The position numbers and the translations under genes are program-made. Shown here piece by piece: positions 1 through 11,943 of a DNA stretch of 64,000 bases (its first letter is position 1; every line of letters begins with the position of its first letter). The DNA is taken from the NCBI RefSeq assembly GCF_030272615.1, contig NC_081414.1:341174717-341238716 (forward strand), written 5' to 3'. The notes under the pieces are model-generated. The model saw only the letters and a program-made list of their open reading frames with translations. It made no database searches and was not told the DNA's origin. Origin of the DNA: Cryptomeria japonica (Eukaryota; Streptophyta; Pinopsida; Cupressales; Cupressaceae).

Positions 1-985
1 TCAGGGAGTTGTTGGCACTTGAATTGAAGTAAGAAAATAAAATTATGAGAAGACCTCGAGAAAGAAACAACAAAAATATTAGTGGCACTTTGACAAATGC
101 AGGTTGAGATACAAGGCCGTGGTTACTAAGTTTGGAAAATGTGTATTGGAAGGCATGTTAATTGCGGTGATGTGCAAATAGCTGCCTTGGAGATCATATC
201 GGATAAGATCATATTGGATTTGGTTTGCCTCGAGGTTGATGAGGAAACCCTAACCGCTTGAGATTTGAATTGGCTTTTGGTGGAAAGAATGGGATATAAA
301 TATACAAGCCAAAGATAGAGCTGTTGCGAAGTGATTGAGTGTTGCATGAAAGAGTTAGATCAGTTAGAGTGAAAACAATAGAAGATAGTAGTGACTGTGT
401 GATTAAAGGTTAAACTAGTGTTTAACAAAGTGTTTAATCAATATGGTTGAAGCAACTGGTAAAGAAGCTAGATTGCATCAAAGAAGATAACCGGTAGGTG
501 GTTGTACCGATAAGAAGACAATAGAGGGTGCTGAAGTGTAGAATAGTGAAGGAGAGATCTAAAAAAGTAGATGTAGAGCAAGGTAACCGGTAGAGTGTAA
601 ACCAGTAAAGCAACATCAGAGAGAGGTAAACTAGTGTATCAGAGAAGGTGTCTCATCAACAAAGTGAAGTATATGAAATGGTTACAAGATTCACTTGTAA
701 CAGTATGACTAATTTTGTATTTGATGCTATCATTGTGATCACTGAGTTGTAGCTCGATGCAGGGGTTATAGCTCCTTTGGGTTGTAGCCCATAAACAAGT
801 TAGAGGTTGATGCTCCTTGGGTCGATGCCTTAAATCAGGGGTTGTAGCTCCTTTGGGTTGTAACCCATAAATTAGTTAGGGGTTGGTGCCCTAAATCAGG
901 GGTTGGTGCTCCTTGGGTGGGTTCCCTAAATATTTTAATCAGAGATTCATTATGAGGTTGGATTGGAGTAGTAGACTCCAGCATC
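1..985 (+). repeat. Truncated copia-type LTR (right part), continuing from outside the window
   Basis: Base 1 onward matches 20253 onward, inside the 3' LTR of the gag-only element. It holds the same TATA-like run near 293 and the same tandem phrases (gttgtagctcctttggg and ggttggtgctccttggg variants, about 760-930). Similarity to the intact LTR end (13428-14342) stops near the phrase agtagactccagc, so the last roughly 220 bp of the LTR are missing here, exactly as at 21305. It is either a second element's 3' LTR or part of a segmental duplication. Confidence 0.75.
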
Positions 986-1792
986 ATTTGCAATTACATT
1001 CTTTCAAGGTCAAATCCTCAATCGATGTTTGACTAAGGAAAATCCTATCCACAACCTTTCTTCCCTTCTTTTCTATATGTAGGTTGCAAGTGCACAACTG
1101 CAATTACAGATTTATCCTTCATTTTCAAAGATGAAAAAACCCTTTTCAACTCGTGGATTTTTCGGAGGACTAGGTGCATCTTCAACTTGGTCCTGATGAA
1201 TTTTATCCAAAATTGCAGGACAAATCCAATCTCAATACCTCAAATCCAAAGTTATAGAACGGTCTTAAATTGGTAGCTCCTTATTTCACCCATTTTGTCT
1301 TCATTTTTTGCATAGTCAACAAGTCAACTCTTCTACTTACAAAAGGGTGAATTGCATTGCACCCTTTCAATTCACTTAGTATTGAGATCCATATTCACTC
1401 TAAGGTTTGGATCTAGTGAATTCAACCCCTCTTTTGAATGTAAAGTATCTCCCAAGTGAAAATCATCCTAGTGATTTCCTTTCTCTCTCGTAGGTGGAGA
1501 ATCACTAGGGTTCAATTTTCCACTTTATAGGACTGGACAACTAGTCATCCTCAAATCTATGCAATAAAATATCTTCATCCTACATTTGAGTGGCTCTAAG
1601 AGAATGCAAGTTACTGTCAATGAAAGCATGTTTATTGTTCCAAAATGCTCAAGCCAATTACAATAAAGAGTTATTTCTAAAGCCTTAAAACTTCTTAAGA
1701 CTCTACTTTTACATATTGACAAGGATTATTCACTAGTCCTATAACATCTCTAGTAGAAATGGCTAGGATATCAGAACAAGACATAGTGTTTC
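985..1792. repeat. Flank segment duplicated at 21305-22572
   Basis: Non-coding DNA that follows the truncated LTR and is repeated, diverged, at 21305-22572. The right-hand copy carries about 450 bp more (roughly 22015-22466) between ttatttctaaagc and ttaaaac, so this copy has a deletion near 1681. No coding similarity was recognised. Confidence 0.7.
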
Positions 1793-2133
1793 AAAATAGT
1801 CATTAGCTTCTCCATAAGATAGACTAAATGCATCACCCCATCTCACATGTGGAAGCTTTTCCCAATTGATGGTCTGAGTAATGTACCTCATTGGTCGATC
1901 TGCCCAAATATGGGATACATTTTCTTCAGTCCATAAAATATTAGTTGTTAGCCTCTATGGCAATGACCTCTAAATCTTGGTGATGTTAATCAAACCAATA
2001 TTCAAAATGATAGCCAATGCTAACTCGATCATGCTGACAGTCTAAAAATTCAAAGTCTTAATTTCATGCTCACTAGAATCTTCTTACACATTTCAGTGCC
2101 TAGATGAATACCATACTCTTATAGCCTCATCAT
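1793..2133 (-). pseudogene. MTHFR: MTHFR pseudogene fragment (short copy)
   Basis: The minus strand encodes, with several frameshifts and stops, a stretch recognisable as plant methylenetetrahydrofolate reductase just after the catalytic barrel. Landmarks are an IHLGTEM-like segment, ENVSHIWADRPMRYI, and VRWGDAFSLSYGEANDYF, corresponding to the enzyme's RPIFWANRPKSYI and GRWGDSRSPSYGA region. It matches 22573-22915. Upstream MTHFR sequence is absent: at 2133/2134 the sequence changes abruptly to a LINE ORF1 in the same orientation. No introns and no intact frame, so it is a non-functional copy. The identification rests on remembered family motifs, not on a search. Confidence 0.75.
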
Positions 2134-3005
2134 GACAATTGCACTATAAATGACCATACTCATGACACAGATGTCACTGAAATGGTAAAGTCTCATAATC
2201 CAACTAATGCACCCACACACATATCTATAGCATCTGGCAAAGGTTTGCTAAGATTAATTTCAACACAGATATGAGCAAAAGTCATTACCTTTCTCCCCAG
2301 GGTATAGGTTGAAGCTACCACTGGCTTCCCAAGCAGTGAAGCGAGCATCCACAACACATCCTCTCAACGGCATTCCACTGAAAAATGTGGTAAACTAACC
2401 CACACTAGAACCCTATTCAGGAGCTCCTCCAAAGGGTTAAACCTTGCATGCCAAGGTTTGATGAACCACCCCACCTGGTTGTAAAAATGTTGGTCTCCCT
2501 CAAAAACCCTATTACAATCCTCCATGTAGTTGAAATTAACCATGAAGTAGTTGTTTGCCAATAACATAATCTCCATTTCCCCTTCTGATGCCCAAGTTCT
2601 CTGTGCCTAGTTTTTCAAAAACTGCAGAAAAACCCTCATCCCTAAAAAATTGCAATATAGCGAGTGTTTTGAAAAGTATTCAACATATTCATCTATCATC
2701 TCTGGAGGAATAACCAACCTTGGCCTCTCACTGTATCTCTTGAGAAAGACATTAATCTCTATAATCCAAGAGCTACCAGCACTACCAGACCCTGAATCTG
2801 AGGCAAAAAGATTATTATGAAAAGTCTTAATACTTTGGGGTGGGGATTTTGAACCCACCGCAACCAAGAACCCACCCCTCCCAAGCACCACTGAAAGGAA
2901 AAGCCGACAATAACACCCTGACCCACTAGCTATCCATAGACCTATAAGGAACCCCGAACCCCAGCCGTGCATAGTACAACCCCCCTCCCACAGACCACTA
3001 CTCAA
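2134..3005 (-). pseudogene. LINE ORF1 relic (DUF4283 plus zinc knuckle)
   Basis: The minus strand holds a degraded protein in several frames. In order there is a Ser/Gly-rich N-terminus (about 3005-2750), a segment ending LGMRVFLQFLKN (about 2745-2607), a DUF4283-like core at 2576-2364 with FMVNFNYMEDCNRVFEG and GWFIKPWHARFNPLEELLNR, then a stretch reading CVEINLSKPLPDAIDMCVG and a zinc-knuckle remnant with HLCHEYGHL near 2150. DUF4283 proteins with a zinc knuckle are typical of ORF1 of plant L1-type LINEs. Stops and frameshifts make it dead. No ORF2 (endonuclease/reverse transcriptase) is visible; sequence on its 3' side is MTHFR-derived. Confidence 0.75.
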
Positions 3006-5007
3006 CCACTAGCACCTGCCACCCCTAACACAATTCCTCCCCTCCCTACAATAAACTCCACTGCCCTCCCCCTGACGTACCAGCAAGCAACAACTGCCCA
3101 TGAGATAGGGCATCAATGCCCTAGCTTGACACCCTGTAGACTCCCTCATGCTCGATGTGATCCTTAAATTCTCATCTATATTTCTTATCTTTTTCAAAAT
3201 CCTAATAGGGTCCTATTTCAACATTCAAAGCTTAATTTTGCCTATCTAGAGATCATAAAATCAATCAATTTTTTGGGGTTATCTATCAAATAATCCTAAC
3301 TTTCATCCCTAAAAATTTTCAAAAAAATTGGGAGGATAGGGTACAACTTCAACCCTGTCGCTGGCCTTTTTCCCGAAATTTTGGGAGACTGTTATGACTA
3401 GAAAATTGGCTGATTTTGTCAAATTTTAATCCCTCTAAAATAAAAAAACACTTCCCAATTTCAACATTGCAAGTTTCAAGGAAACATTTAAAATTAAGTG
3501 ATTAATTATAATCTTCCCTAATTTTAAGATCTTAATTTTGTTAATTTTAAATTTGAAATTAAGTGGTATCACATAGGCCCTAATTTTAAAAATTTAATCT
3601 CTTTTGGATAATTTTAAAATTAAGAGGTAATTTTTTTTACATAATCCTAATTTTAAATTTCAATTTCCTAGGAGGTTGCCTTATTATGTTTTCAATCAAT
3701 TTGTTCACTTAATTGAATAATCATTTTTCCTAGAATTTTGAATTATTCCGCTATTTTGCAAGTTTCAAATTTCACAATTTCAAATTCAAATTTGCAATTT
3801 GCAATTCAAATTCTATTTTCCTTTCTTTATTCAATTTTCTATGCATGTATGTGGTAAACATTATTATGGTTAAATGGTATATGAGTTTCTTATTTGATCA
3901 TAAGTGCATATGGAGTTCTTATCTTATTTTCCTAATTCAATTTCAAGTTCCATTAAAGATGTTCATGATGTTCCCTTTCATGCATATTATGATAATTTAT
4001 TTCTCCTTCTTTCTAAGGTTTCACTATTTTCTTTATGGAGTACATTATTAATAAACTCGATGTCCTTTCTTGCATGGAGTTTTCCTTCATGCGACCGCAT
4101 GTTTGTTCCATAGGTGGGATCTTCTCCTTGTTTGAAACGGTATGTCTATTATGAACAATATCTCCTAAAAGAATTTTTGTCAATCTTCTTCTTTCTCTCT
4201 CTTTGCAAACTACCTCTTCTATTGTGTTATTCATAACTTGATGTCCTTTCTTGAATGGAGTTATCCTTCATGTGAGAACATTTATGTTTCTTGGTTAGGA
4301 TGTATTCCTTGCTTGAAACGGTATGTCTCTTATGAGTAGTCTCTCTCTAGAAGCTATGTAATTATTCTCATTGTCCTACACTTGGGGGCCAATGATCTCT
4401 CTCCCTCTCTCTTTCTCTATGGATCCACTCTTTCCTATGTTCTAGATGGTGTGATTTTTATTACTTGATGTCATTCCTTCTGTGGAATTGTTGTTTTTCA
4501 CTCAAGGGTTCTCTCTTATACAAGAGATGTAAGTCCATGACTATAATCTCTTTCACACTTGGTAATGTACATCTATAATAAATTCACCCATCCCCATTGG
4601 GATAAAAAGTGAGTCATCCTTCATCAAGAACCCCTTTCACCTAGCAATAGGAGGAAGGATTGAATTCTTGTTCTCTTTTTCTCTTCATTCTAGAAGATGT
4701 TATATTTGTCTAAGACAACTCCTCTTGGAAGTAGATATCTTTTGAGAAAATATCTATTCTCCTCCAAGGATCTCATTTACACTTATAGCAAGATATCTCT
4801 TTTTCAACTATATTATCCTTTCTTGAAGATTATTCCCTCTCTTGCTTTGATTTATGACATTATTGCATGATGGATATATTCTTGGTGTCAAAGGAAGGTA
4901 TTCTTATTCTACTTTCCTTAAGATATCAACATTAAACTACCTTGACATCTTAAGGGGGAACACCCACACTGCTCCTTTTGTATTATATTTCTCTCATGCA
5001 TTGTATC
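3006..5007. other. AT-rich spacer, no gene recognised
   Basis: No credible coding sequence. About 4058-4330 holds two diverged direct copies, some 190 bp apart, each containing a phrase like gatgtcctttcttg and one like gcttgaaacggtatgtct; a third weaker copy starts near 4467. This may be old LTR or leader sequence of the element that carried the 45-bp minisatellite. Confidence 0.5.
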
Positions 5008-5121
5008 CCTTATACAGTGGGTCATTGTCAGAACAAGATGTCGCTACTTTTCCCTTATACAATGGGTCATTCTCAGAACGAGATGTCACCTCTTTTACCT
5101 TATACAATGGGTCATTCTTAA

Positions 5122-6761
5122 TGTAGACACCCAAAAATGGTCAACGCTTGCGAGGTCATACTTTAACATTTGCGCATTGCCTCATTTTAGGTTTTTGCGT
5201 CGCATTAACATTTCTCCTATGTCACGCACTTGGTCTTTATCATTTGCGAGCATCGAGTCATTCTTCTACATTCTTCAATCATCTCATCCTCGAATTTGGT
5301 CTTGTCGACAACATTATCCAGTCATGATTTTGATCGATTTTATCTTGTTGCATCAATGAGCGTGCTAATTTGTCATCATTTTGGACATCGTCAATCCTAA
5401 TTAGGGTTTTCTCCTCCTATCAATCTTATCAATCTTATCATCAATCCTATCAATCTTATCAATCGTATCATCAATCTTATCATTTTGGACATCGTCAATC
5501 CTAATTAGGGTTTTGTCCTCTTTTCAATCTTATCATCTGGCGATCGGTTTATCAATCTTGTCGTTTTACGATCAATTTGTCATCGATCGTTGTCTTGTTC
5601 AATTTTGTCATTTGGCAATCAATTTGTCATCGATCGTGGTCATTATCAATCTTGTCGTCTTGCAATCCATTTTGTCATCGATTCTTTGCCCTTTTGTCAA
5701 TCTTGTCATTTTGTGATCATTTCGCTATCGATCATTGTCTATGTCAATCTGGATCAATTTGTCATTGTTCCTCGTCAATTGGCGCATTTCTCAATCAAAT
5801 CGTTTGTCGCATTGGTCATTTATCAATTCAAAATCATGACATTAATTATCTTCAATCAAGACCTAATTGTCATTCTCGCATTTCTAATTCGTCTTCTAGG
5901 GTTTTATGATTTATTCATTTAACCTATTTTGCCATTTCTTCCTCTAGGATTACTAAATTATTTATTAATCCTAAGTCTTCTCATTACAATTAAATCTTTA
6001 TTTAATTGGTTAATTATTCTTCCTCTTGTAAATTAATTAATAAATGACAAATTGTTAATTAATTTACCTAATTTCTTCTAGTTCCTAATTTCCTATTTTT
6101 CCATCAATTTCTAATTCCTAATTTTCATCAATTATCAATTTTCTAATTTTCTAAATTTCTAATTTCTTTTCCCTCCTATTTCATCTCCTAATTCTATGGG
6201 AATGACATTTCAGTTTGTCATGAAATTTTCATAGTTGATAATCAATCAATTTTGACATGGAATGTGTCATAATTTGTCATCAATTATCAATCAATCAAAT
6301 TGTGCATGGAAAGTGCATAATTTGTCATATTTTGTCATATTGATTTGCAATTTCCATTTGAATTGCATCATGCCAATCTTGTCATTTCTCCAATTTCTCT
6401 ATAAATTGGATAATTTTCTTCAATCAATCCCTTCAATCCGAATCCTTAATCAAACTACCGAACTTACGCTTCTAGTACTCTTGAGCTTTTCATCAATCTT
6501 GCTTTCAATTGTGTGTGCACTTGTAGGTGAGATCCACAAATCCATTGAAGAGGAAAGAACAACAATGGAGCCGCATGGAAGAAGCATTCAAATTGTTATA
6601 TGGTTTGCATGATATTTTCTTTTAAATGCTTTGTTTTTATTCCTCTATTGAGTGTGCTTGGAATTAGGTTCATTTCAATGAGTGTTCTTTTGATTGAGTT
6701 ATCATGTCTTGTGTTTTGATTGATCTACTTGTCTTTGATGATTCCTATTTCCTAACCTACA
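5122..6761 (+). mobile_element. Solo LTR, gypsy-type
   Basis: Begins TGTAGACACCCAAAAATGG and ends CCTACA, a 5-bp inverted TGTAG/CTACA terminus. It is flanked by CTTAA (5117-5121) and CTTAG (6762-6766), a target duplication with one mismatch, and its removal restores the 45-bp repeat. A TATA-like CTATAAATTGG at 6399-6409 fits a U3/R boundary in plus orientation. No primer site, polypurine tract or coding region is attached, so it is a solo LTR left by LTR-LTR recombination. The left half is rich in degenerate caatcttgtcat phrases. Ty3/gypsy is inferred from the start motif, which also occurs at 16118 and 54707 on the minus strand. Confidence 0.8.
6399..6409 (+). promoter_or_regulatory. TATA box of solo LTR
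   Basis: CTATAAATTGG, placed about 1.28 kb into the 1.64-kb LTR, where an LTR promoter is expected. Related TATA sequences lie at 15323-15333 and 54073-54084 in the two antisense gypsy-type LTRs. Confidence 0.5.
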
Positions 6762-6850
6762 CTTAGAATGAGATGTCACACTTTTCTCTTATACAATGGG
6801 TCATTCTTAGAATGAGATGTTGCCAATTTTCCCTTATACAATGGGTCATT

Positions 6851-8467
6851 TGTTGGCATTGTGTTATCATTGATGTCAACTAGTATATGATGACTATCGG
6901 TAGAAGAGATGTTCATGAAACATTGTCATGCAGGAGTACAAGATGAGACATCTCTGATATCACCTTGTGTTGCAAAACACGGGTAAGGAAGAGAATGTCA
7001 TTCAGAGGAATGATCACTGGAGTCACCGGTACACAAGTTAGTGTTTGACTTTTATGGATGAAATGGTAAGGTTACCGGTATACTTTATCATTTTTAAGGA
7101 GAGTATGTCAACTGGTAAGTGAAGTGTTGACAAGGAGAAAGATGCTTGGATGTTTTTTGTGATGAAGAGGCAAAATGTTACCTAAATCACATCAACACCA
7201 GAGGAGAAGAATGAATTGATCACCGGTATGCTATGCAGGTACAAAATAGAAGGACTCTCACCGGATAAGAGATGCAATCACCATGTGAAGAGATTACTTA
7301 CAGTGAATGTGCCCACACTGAATCACATGTGCCTGGTTGAAGATATGATGAACAAATAGGGAATCCATATGAGTGTATTACAGGATGTAGATGACAAGGA
7401 ATCACTACCACTGGTAAGTGGAGCTTATCTCCTATTATGCATAATGTGCATTATAGTTTTGTGAGATAAGGAAGAAGAAGTAAAGGCAAGTGTTTGAAGG
7501 TTCACACCAGATGTACTGGTGAAACAAAGGAATGCCTCAAGTGCATGAAATCAAGGTTATGCATTGGACTGATAGAGAAGGTATGCTGGGATGCTAGTGT
7601 AGATGAAGAGTGGTGGTTTTGTCACTTTGACAAACCACTTGAGATATGGTTTGAGCAGATCAGGGAGAAGGCAAGGCTAAGTAGATTTAGATAGAGGAAA
7701 ATGATCGGATTGAAGATGGAGTCTCTTGAAGTTTGATGACATGGTATCATCAAGAGTGTTTATTGGTTTGTAAGTCCACCAATAATATGGACAAGGTGTA
7801 GATGCAGAAGACTTTCCACACTTGATGAGAAAGAGCATGCTATGGATAAACATGTCTAGTGACCAGTTAAGGTGTTCCATCGATAGTTCAACAAAGAGTG
7901 GACATGAAGGTTAATTGCTAAAATGTGAGATACCGAGAGGGTTAGTAAACTGACAGAAAAGAAGAACCAGTTGAGTGGTTGGTCGATGATCCTATTCATA
8001 CTGACATGGATGATCTAGCAGAGTTGAATGTCGATGTGGATGCCACATAGAGATGAAGTGGAAAGCTTGCATAGGTCGGTGAAGTTCCATGTAGAGATAG
8101 GTATTTCTATAGGTGTGCATTTAATTTGGATCCCATGATTTGTGGATCGGATCATAGGAGTGCAGCTCGAGGAAGAATGAATGATAGAGAAAAGCTAGGG
8201 AGTTATTGAAACTTGAACCCAAGTAGGAAAATCAGATTGTGAGAAGACCTCGAGAAGGAAATAGTAGAAATATTAATGGTGTTTTGATAGATGTAGGTCG
8301 AGATACAAGGTCATGGTTTCTAATTTTAGAAAACGTGTATTTGAAGGTGAATTAATGGTGGCAATGTGCAAACAAGTTTCTTAGAGATCAGATTGGATTT
8401 GGTTTTCCTCGAGGTTGATGAGGAAACCCTAACCGCCTGAGATTTGAATTGGCTTTTGGTGGGAAGA
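6851..8467 (+). repeat. 5' LTR of gag-only element, left part (U3)
   Basis: Matches 18910 to about 20540 of the 3' LTR throughout. Broken at 8467 by the antisense copia guest; GAAGA at 8463-8467 is the target duplication. LTR sequence resumes at 13428. Confidence 0.85.
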
Positions 8468-9982
8468 TGATAGTTCTGATACTAAATGTTTAGTATAGAT
8501 GCCAAGCTAACAAGATGAGAGGGGGAGGGTGAATCATACAAACTTAAACTTCCATTAAAACAAAAGATTCAACCTCGGTAATCTTATCAGAAAAATAGTA
8601 AAGCATGCAGACTCATGAACAGATAAGATCAAAAAATTATATAACACCAAATTTAACATGGAAACCCAAATAGGGAAAAAACATTATGGGATTTCAAACC
8701 CACTAAGAAATATACTCTTCTAGAGTATGCTTAGTTAAAAGAAAATCCTGTTAAATATTACAAACACATTGCTAGATGTGACCCGATTAAGGGATTTCCC
8801 TCGGATCTGTTAGGATCTTCACCTTTTTAGAAGTGACCTTGTTAAAGGATTTCAAACACTCACTCAGAATGTCACCTTGCTAGAGGGTTTTACAAATAAG
8901 ACTGTTAAGTCCACTCGGTTAAGAGATTTTCTGTTACTTCACAAAACAAGAGTAGTAAAATATATCTGCAACTTCACATCTAAAATGCTAGAGCGGATTC
9001 TTATTTTCTCAATACAATCTAGTCATAGGACTTATCTAGTCCACCTACTAGGCTCTATATTCTGTTAATCAAACAGGTCTTCAAGCTTTTGTGCTCGGTA
9101 ATCACTATGTAGCATCCCTGTGCTTATATTTGCCTGCATACATTGTTTATCAACAATTCCTTATTTATAAACAATAGCTAATTGCTTAATCTACTTGATC
9201 ACATTTCCCATGATCAATCATAACCATCATATCTTCAAACTTGACTAGGTTCAATGTATCCTTCAATCTGAAAATGTTTTACCTTGCCTTGGAACTTGCA
9301 TACATTTCTTGGAACTTGTGCTAAGGTATTACGGTTCAATCTGAGCTGCAGATCTTCCTGTTGTTCTTTCATTGCCATAGATTCTTAACAAACTTCATAC
9401 ACATTGTATCAATCATTTAATCATATCCAGCTCATCAACTTCCATCATTAAAAAATGCTTTTATTCATTCAATGCATTCTGTTACTGCTCAGTTGCAACT
9501 CGGTGAATACTAAACTTTACTCGGTAGACATTCCGCCTTCATTAACTGATAGCAATAACCTTAGGGTTTACTGACTAGGTTCCTTGCTCGGTAACATAGT
9601 ATAGTATTAACCTTACAATTAACAACATATGTAGGATATCAAAACAATCTAAACATCATGATCTCATCATTGTCTAACTTGGTAATAGTTGCCCATTGAA
9701 TAACTTATTCCTCCCCTTATTCATCACATTCTTTCTGTGTCTTTTACCGACATCTTAATTCTCTTCAAAACATACTTCTTAAGATATGGAAACATCATAC
9801 TAAATTAGAAAATCAATTTCTTGACATCAATGACAAAATAATAATATCAAGACAGTAAACATCCTTAATCAGTTATATCCATAATCATCAACAACCTTCT
9901 CAATATCCTTATTGAAATTCCAACAATCTCTTATTGTAATTGGAATGCCAACAATCTCCCTTTGTCTGTTATAATGCCAACA
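8468..9982 (-). repeat. 3' LTR of inner copia element
   Basis: About 1515 bp. On the minus strand it begins TGTTGGCATTATAAC and ends GAACTATCA; its pair is 11944-13427. A TATAAATAAGG-like box on the minus strand lies near 9161. The G-rich run near 8521 on the plus strand is the C-tract seen at the end of all copia LTRs here. Confidence 0.9.
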
Positions 9983-9995
9983 ATCTCCCCCTTTG
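9983..9995 (-). other. Polypurine tract of inner copia element
   Basis: The minus strand reads caaagggggagat immediately before the LTR start TGTTGGC, the standard plus-strand priming site of plant copia elements. Confidence 0.8.
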
Positions 9996-10338
9996 GCATT
10001 GATGGCAAAACCAATTGATTTGACCTAATTGATTCGGATTGTTGTGAAATGCTGAAATGCTCTCCCCTTGTTATTAGTCTTCTCCCCCATACATTATTCT
10101 TCTCCCCCTTTGACAACAATGCCAAAAAGTAAACTAAAACATAATTTCTTCCATTGAGAAGTGAATTCCTTGCTGTTATGTATCTACTCAGTTTCGGTCA
10201 AAGCATTTTGTCTTCAATTCCTGTTCCCTATTATTGTTTCCTGTACACCTTTAGAAAACCTCCTAAAGTGTGTAAATCAGCATCAACTCCTAAAAGATTT
10301 TTGTAGAGTCATCCAATTGATGCTTTCACCGAACTCGG

Positions 10339-11274
10339 TCAGTGAGTGGAAGATAGGGGTAGGACCCCTAACTTGCTTCTGAGATACTCAAAATTGTCCC
10401 TGGGTAGTGGCTTGGTGAAGATATCTGCTATTTGTTCCTTTGTGCTAACATACTCCAACACCACTTTCTTGTCTTGAACTTCTTCTCTAAGATAATGATA
10501 TTTGATAGAGATGTGCTTTGTCTTAGAGTGCATAACAAGATTCTTTGAAATGTTAATGGCACTAGTATTGTAATAGAATATAGTTACTGGCTCGGTCACT
10601 TTCTCATTTATACCTTCCAACAGTTGTTTGATCCATGGTATATTAGTGCAATTCAATGCTGCAGCAACATATTCAGCTTCTATTGTTGACTATGAAACAC
10701 ATCCCTGTTTCTTGCTAAGCCAACTCACTAGTCTTTTTCCTAAAAAGAAAGCTCCTCCACTTGTGCTTTTCCTGTCATCATTGTTGCCTGCCCAATCAGC
10801 ATCAGTATAAAATTTTAAATCAAAATCATTTCTCTTGTGAAATACTAGGCCATAATCCTCAGTGCCTCTTAAGTATCTGAAAATTCTTTCGATTGTTGTC
10901 ATATGTGTTTCTTTGGGATCTGCAGAAAATCTTGCAACTATACCTACTGCATGTGCTATATCTGGCCTACTGTGAACAACATATTGCAACTTTCCGATCA
11001 TAGATTGGTAAAGTGTTTCATCAACAGATGCAGATTCATCATTCTTTGATAGTTTATAGTTGGTAGTCATAGGAGTGCTTACAGGTTTTGAATCCTCCAT
11101 TCCAAATTTCTTCAAGATTTCCTCATATAGTTTGTGCACTTTTTCCATGTTTTTACGAAATCTTTCACTTGCTCCACTATGATCTTCTTCAGTGTACTTT
11201 CTCATTCTATCATTGTAATCATCAGATTCACCAATATGAAAAGAATTGAAAGCAGATTCTACTTTATTTACCAA
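10339..11274 (-). pseudogene. Copia gag end fused to reverse transcriptase tail and RNase H
   Basis: The frame 11274-10690 starts in gag-like sequence (about the first 50 residues, ending KLYEEI) and runs straight into the C-terminal part of copia reverse transcriptase: KKFGMEDSKPVSTPM, then LYQSMIGKLQYV and RPDIAHAVGIVARF. It is followed by the RNase H region (FYTDADWAGNNDDRKSTSG, SWLSKKQ). After a frame break the frame 10656-10339 continues RNase H to KEQIADIFTKPL and a natural-looking C-terminus. The gag to RT transition marks an internal deletion of most of pol. Non-functional. Confidence 0.85.
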
Positions 11275-11900
11275 AGACCCACTGTTATCAAAGTTGCTTA
11301 ACTCAATGCATGTAGCTTACCGATAGTAGCATCTAAAGAAACTAGCATATTGAGTATAGACCTCAAATCATTGATTGCAGATACTCAGATTGCATAAGCT
11401 GGTAGAAGGGTTCTTAACAACTTACTTGTTATATCCTTTTCTTCAATAGTTCCACCTACTCCTTTGATTTGATTTACAATCTCCTTTAGTCTTGTATTGT
11501 ACTGGGTTATGTTCTCACCTTCATTCATCCTCATAGATTCAAGTTGTCCTCTTAGACTATCCACTTTTGCTTTTGAACATGTTCATCACCACCATACATA
11601 GATATGAGCTTGACCCACATTTCCTTGGCATCATTGCAGCCTTCTAGATCATTAAACTCTGAGTCAGTCAATGTAGATGTTATTTCAATCATTGCTTGAA
11701 TATGTTCTTGCTTGGCCTTTATCTCTTCCATTTTCAATGGATAGGTGCTAGGTGTAATGAAATCATTCTCCAGATAATATACAGCATATTTTCCAACTCC
11801 TGATAAGTGCAGCTTCATCCTTTTCTGCCATGTAGAGAAACTTGACTTGTTCAGCTTCGATACATCCCTCTTATTCATCTTTGGATCTTTGCCTTGAGTG
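11275..11900 (-). pseudogene. Copia gag (UBN2-like) remnant of inner element
   Basis: On the minus strand from about 11900 the sequence reads a gag N-terminus: LNKSSFSTWQKRMKLHLSG, then ALTDSEFNDLEG-like and CNDAKEMWVKLISMYGG motifs, typical of the UBN2 gag of plant copia elements. The frame is open at 11878-11552 and then continues in another frame (LRGQLESMRMNEGENI, ITSKLLRTLLPAYAI) with stops near 11390 and 11320 before joining the gag/RT fusion. No zinc knuckle remains. Capsid-forming role in the parent family; dead here. Confidence 0.8.
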
Positions 11901-11929
11901 CCTTCAAACTTTTTCTTCCAGAGTCCAAA

Positions 11930-11941
11930 GCTCTAATACAA
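11930..11941 (-). other. Primer-binding site of inner copia element
   Basis: The minus strand reads TTGTATTAGAGC next to the LTR end, two changes from TGGTATCAGAGC, the complement of the initiator methionine tRNA 3' end used by plant copia elements. Confidence 0.8.
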
Positions 11942-11943
11942 AT

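Larger units (their letters stand above)
5008..6850 (+). repeat. 45-bp minisatellite, five units, interrupted
   Basis: Units begin ccttatacaatgggtcatt and are 45 bp: 5008-5052, 5053-5097, and a third started at 5098. A solo LTR (5122-6761) splits the third unit; removing it with one target-duplication copy restores a 45-bp unit. A fourth unit follows, and the fifth is cut at 6850 by the copia-type element. As 45 is a multiple of three, the plus strand encodes a 15-residue repeat of the type LYNGSFSERDVTSFT, although no complete gene is present. Confidence 0.85.

Noticed and set aside
1525-1722. 65-codon minus-strand frame, also seen at 21850-22041
   Set aside because: It is conserved only because the two places are copies of the same repeat; the frames differ at both ends and match nothing known.
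2134-2364. Reading the whole 1793-3005 stretch as one LINE ORF1
   Set aside because: The part left of 2133 matches MTHFR (RWGD...SYGEANDY) and continues into MTHFR at the second copy, so it is not LINE sequence.
5513-5922. Overlapping plus-strand frames rich in Ser, Ile and Cys
   Set aside because: They lie within the solo LTR and come from degenerate caatcttgtcat phrases; three phases are open together.
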